Assembly (NCBI GenBank): GCA_018873225.1
Contig: JAEILZ010000005.1
Span: 2,356,001 to 2,420,000 of the forward strand
DNA length: 64,000 nucleotides
From: [Phialemoniopsis] sp. UDSM-2020
Lineage: Eukaryota > Ascomycota > Sordariomycetes > Thyridiales > Thyridiaceae
Direction: 5' to 3'
Positions 61,534 to 64,000 of this stretch are shown here, piece after piece. Under the pieces are notes generated by a model. That model saw nothing but the letters and a program-made list of their open reading frames with translations, was not told the DNA's origin and did no database searches. The stretch's first letter is position 1, and each line of letters opens with the position of its first letter. The translations under genes were made by a program, and so were the position numbers.

Positions 61534-64000
61534 ATGGAGGGGTACGACGCATTCGAGGGCGACCGACGAAGGAGGCACAAGCGCCATTCTTCCCTTGCTT
61601 ACGAGGATGATTGGACCAGAACCTACTACCCGCCGGTCCATTCGCCGCCTCGTCGCAGAGCCCAAGAAGAGATACATAGACCCGATCACCATCGTCGGGA
61701 GTCAGTCCACTACGGACGACCCTTTGCGACTCGGGCATCATTGTCCTCGTTCTCGAGCTCGCGTGCACCTAGAGCTGCCATGCCGCTGTTGATGAGATCG
61801 TCCACGGCGCCGAACAGGAGGAGCACTTATGATGCTTGGAATTCCAATTCCTACGATGACGACCTTTCCCGTTCCGACAGCCGGAGAAGCAGCTCCCGCA
61901 GAGACATGAGCCCGCCATCACACCAGTACCGGTCTACGCCGGACTCGAGACGCTCCTCGCCGCGCACCTCGGTCTGCGAGTCGGAGGGAGAGACCGAACT
62001 AACTGCTTCAACCCAAGACAACAGAGGCCGCGGTAAAGGAGTCGACATCATCCCGGATAAAGAGGTGCTTGCTGATCGCCTCCGGCCAAGAAGTAAACGC
62101 CGCCGCCGCCGCACCAGGCCTGAGGATGTGATATTCGAGGAGGAGCTCGACGATCGCGTCCTGGAATCGCGGCCCCCACCCTCTCTTGACCGCCATAGAT
62201 CACCGTCCCGGCACTCGTCGGATCGCCATCATCACTGCCACCACCATGCCCCCCAGCAACATCACCACCACAGAGCTCCTGCCGAGGAGAGCGATCCGCG
62301 ACCGCGCTCAACTTCCAGAAGGTAGATTAACCGCCACGGGTGTGTCTAATACGCATCTCCCACTAATGACGCTCGTAGGTCCTCGTCACGTTACTATGAA
62401 TCTGAGATCAGGTACTCGGATCCGAAACCCGCGCTTCTTAGGCGCTCAAACACCACGGGTGGGACTCATGATACGCAAAGTGTAAGCTCATCAAGACGTT
62501 CCTCAAGATTGTTGAAGGGCTTCTTCGGTTTATCACACCAGCACTCCCGACCCTCAACTCGCAGACCTGTCAAACAGTGAGTAACTCAAATGCTTCCTGA
62601 TTCGAACTGACTTGACTAACATGTTGTCAGCGTCGAGTGCGTTGTTTGTATGGATGGTCTACCCTCACAAAGAGTGGCCAAGCTTCGGTGCGGCCACTCG
62701 ATGTGCCACCCATGCCTCAAGCGGAGCTTCAAACTCTCCATCACAGACCCCCAGCACATGCCGCCCCGATGTTGCACCAAAGATCCCATCCCCCTGAAGC
62801 ATGTTGATCGCTTGTTTAACACTCAATTCAAAAAGACATGGAACGACAAGTATCGTGAGCACTCCACTCGCAACCGTGTCTACTGCCCGTCGCGAAAGTG
62901 CGGCGAGTGGATCCGGCCCGAAGACATTCGCCGCGACGAAGGCAGGAGATATGCCAGGTGCCATCACTGCAACACCAAGGTCTGCTGCCTGTGTAGCGGG
63001 AAGTGGCACACCACGCGGGACTGCCCTGGGGACGAGGATACGAATCAAATACTCCGACAAGCGAAACAGGAGGGCTGGCAGAGATGCTACAAGTGTAAGA
63101 CTATGGTTGAGTTGAAAGATGGATGCAACCATATGATCTGGTAAGCAATTTCAGGTCCTAAAAGTGCGACTCGCCCGAACCTCACTGACCTTACCCATCC
63201 GAAGCCGATGTGGAGGCGAATTCTGTATGATATGTGGTAACAAGTGGAGGACGTGTAACTGTCAGTGGTTCAACCACGACAATGTGGAAAATGACCGTCT
63301 TGGTCACATGCAAATCCCCGTGGACATGCGGGCGAACCCTCTCAGCCCTCTGGGGCCAATGCCGCCCCGGGAGCAGATGCCCATGCAACAGGCCCCTTTT
63401 GCCCCTGTCCCGATGGCTGGGCCTCACGTCCACGCCCACGCTCCCGCTCATGCTCCTCCTCATGTCTCGCCCCACGTGCCCCTGCACGGATATGAGGACG
63501 ACATGAGGCGTCGGATGCCACAGGAGCACAGCGATGAAATGCTAGCTCGGAGACTACAGGCTGTGCCTCTCGATGACGACTACCGTGGAGTGACCGGTGA
63601 TGTCCCGGGGATGGGGCCCAGCCAGGCAGGTCCCTTCATGAATGAAGATTATAGACGAGGTCCTATGAACCCGCTGGCCCCGGCCCCGGCGGCTCCAACA
63701 CCACCGCCGGCGGCATCGCCTCCTATGCATCATCCAGCAGCGCCGCCTCCTCTGCACCATCCGGTTGCGCTTGAGCGGTCAAACTCCGGTACGGATTACA
63801 TATCTGGCGTCAATAAGGCGCGAGGCGTGTTTCCACCGGGCATGGAAAGACGTCTCGCCGACCGTTTCAATACGGAGTCTAGGACGAGCCCGACACACCG
63901 TCAGGCTCCGGCCGCCTTCGGCCCTCCTCAGCCTCCACCAGGCGCTATGCTTCACACCCAGCCCTCGATGTCTGCCCTGCCAATGCAGCCTATGCCATCG
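61534..64000 (+). CDS. RBR-type E3 ubiquitin ligase (3' end beyond window)
   Basis: CDS join(61534..62321, 62379..62576, 62631..63140, 63205..>64000), 764 residues to the edge, still open. Start MEGYDAFEGDRRRRHKR. The N-terminal 330 residues are Ser/Arg-rich and disordered, with a His-rich stretch (HHHCHHHAPQQHHHH). RING1 begins at C332 (CVVCMDG, then LRCGHSMC). The IBR follows (CPSRKCGEWI, then YARCHHCNTKVCCLCSGKWH). The Rcat domain has CYKCKTMVELKDGCNHM, then CRCGGEFCMICGNKWRTCNC; C494 in GCNHM is the expected catalytic cysteine that carries ubiquitin as a thioester in RBR enzymes. An intron splits Rcat four codons later. The C-terminal part is Pro/His/Met-rich and low complexity. RBR ligases transfer ubiquitin from an E2 by a RING/HECT hybrid route. 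Substrate unknown. Confidence 0.92.

Overview
The window looks like nuclear DNA of a filamentous ascomycete (Pezizomycotina; Sordariomycetes is my best guess, from gene content and style rather than from any search). The evidence is short introns of about 50-110 bp with GTAAGT-type donors and CAG/TAG acceptors, single genes with their own promoters, and fungal families such as a Zn2Cys6 regulator, a bZIP-DUF3425 protein, a Csf1 bridge-like lipid transfer protein and an FlbE-like developmental protein. I see no rRNA, no convincing tRNA, no intact transposon and no CRISPR array.

Layout. 1-276: probable tail of a gene cut by the window edge. 1210-2294: eIF3g (+). About 3170-4256: an unrecognised gene (+) built from a duplicated exon-intron cassette. 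5624-8648: phosphatidylethanolamine methyltransferase Cho2 (+). 9337-10443: FlbE-like protein (-). 13407-17245: TALE homeodomain plus zinc-finger regulator (+) with a C-terminal five-fold repeat. 17699-18742: single-pass membrane protein with a Cys-rich ectodomain (-). 19884-21177: bZIP-DUF3425 protein (+). 22574-24465: methylenetetrahydrofolate reductase (+). 25386-27931: CCCH/RRM RNA-binding protein of the RBM26/27 type (-). 28582-31658: elongation factor 2 (-). 32890-42602: Csf1 (-). 43405-45416: DUF300/Ost-alpha membrane protein (+). 45892-46449: unrecognised small protein (+). 49480-50797: secreted lactonase-like beta-propeller (+). 55667-57949: Zn2Cys6 transcription factor (+). 61534 to the right edge: RBR-type E3 ubiquitin ligase (+, truncated).

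The left and centre (about 1-46 kb) are gene-dense and mostly housekeeping: translation (eIF3g, EF-2), phospholipid methylation (Cho2), one-carbon metabolism (MTHFR, which supplies the methyl group used through S-adenosylmethionine by Cho2), RNA surveillance and lipid transfer (Csf1). The right third is sparse, with gaps of about 3.0, 4.9 and 3.6 kb around the lactonase and the Zn2Cys6 regulator. There is no operon or obvious gene cluster. Shared promoter regions lie between csf1 and the DUF300 gene and between the membrane protein and the bZIP gene.

Most unusual observations: (1) the gene at 3170-4256, in which a unit of about 378 bp containing two introns has been duplicated with the introns retained and similar in sequence; (2) a module of about 60-80 residues occurring five times at the C-terminus of the homeodomain protein; (3) a one-residue-short half zinc cluster in otherwise empty DNA near 58.86 kb; (4) the string of tiny 5' coding exons (8, 14, 33 and 11 nt) in the EF-2 gene. 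Exon boundaries were read by eye from splice signals, reading-frame continuity and family resemblance; no alignment or database search was run.
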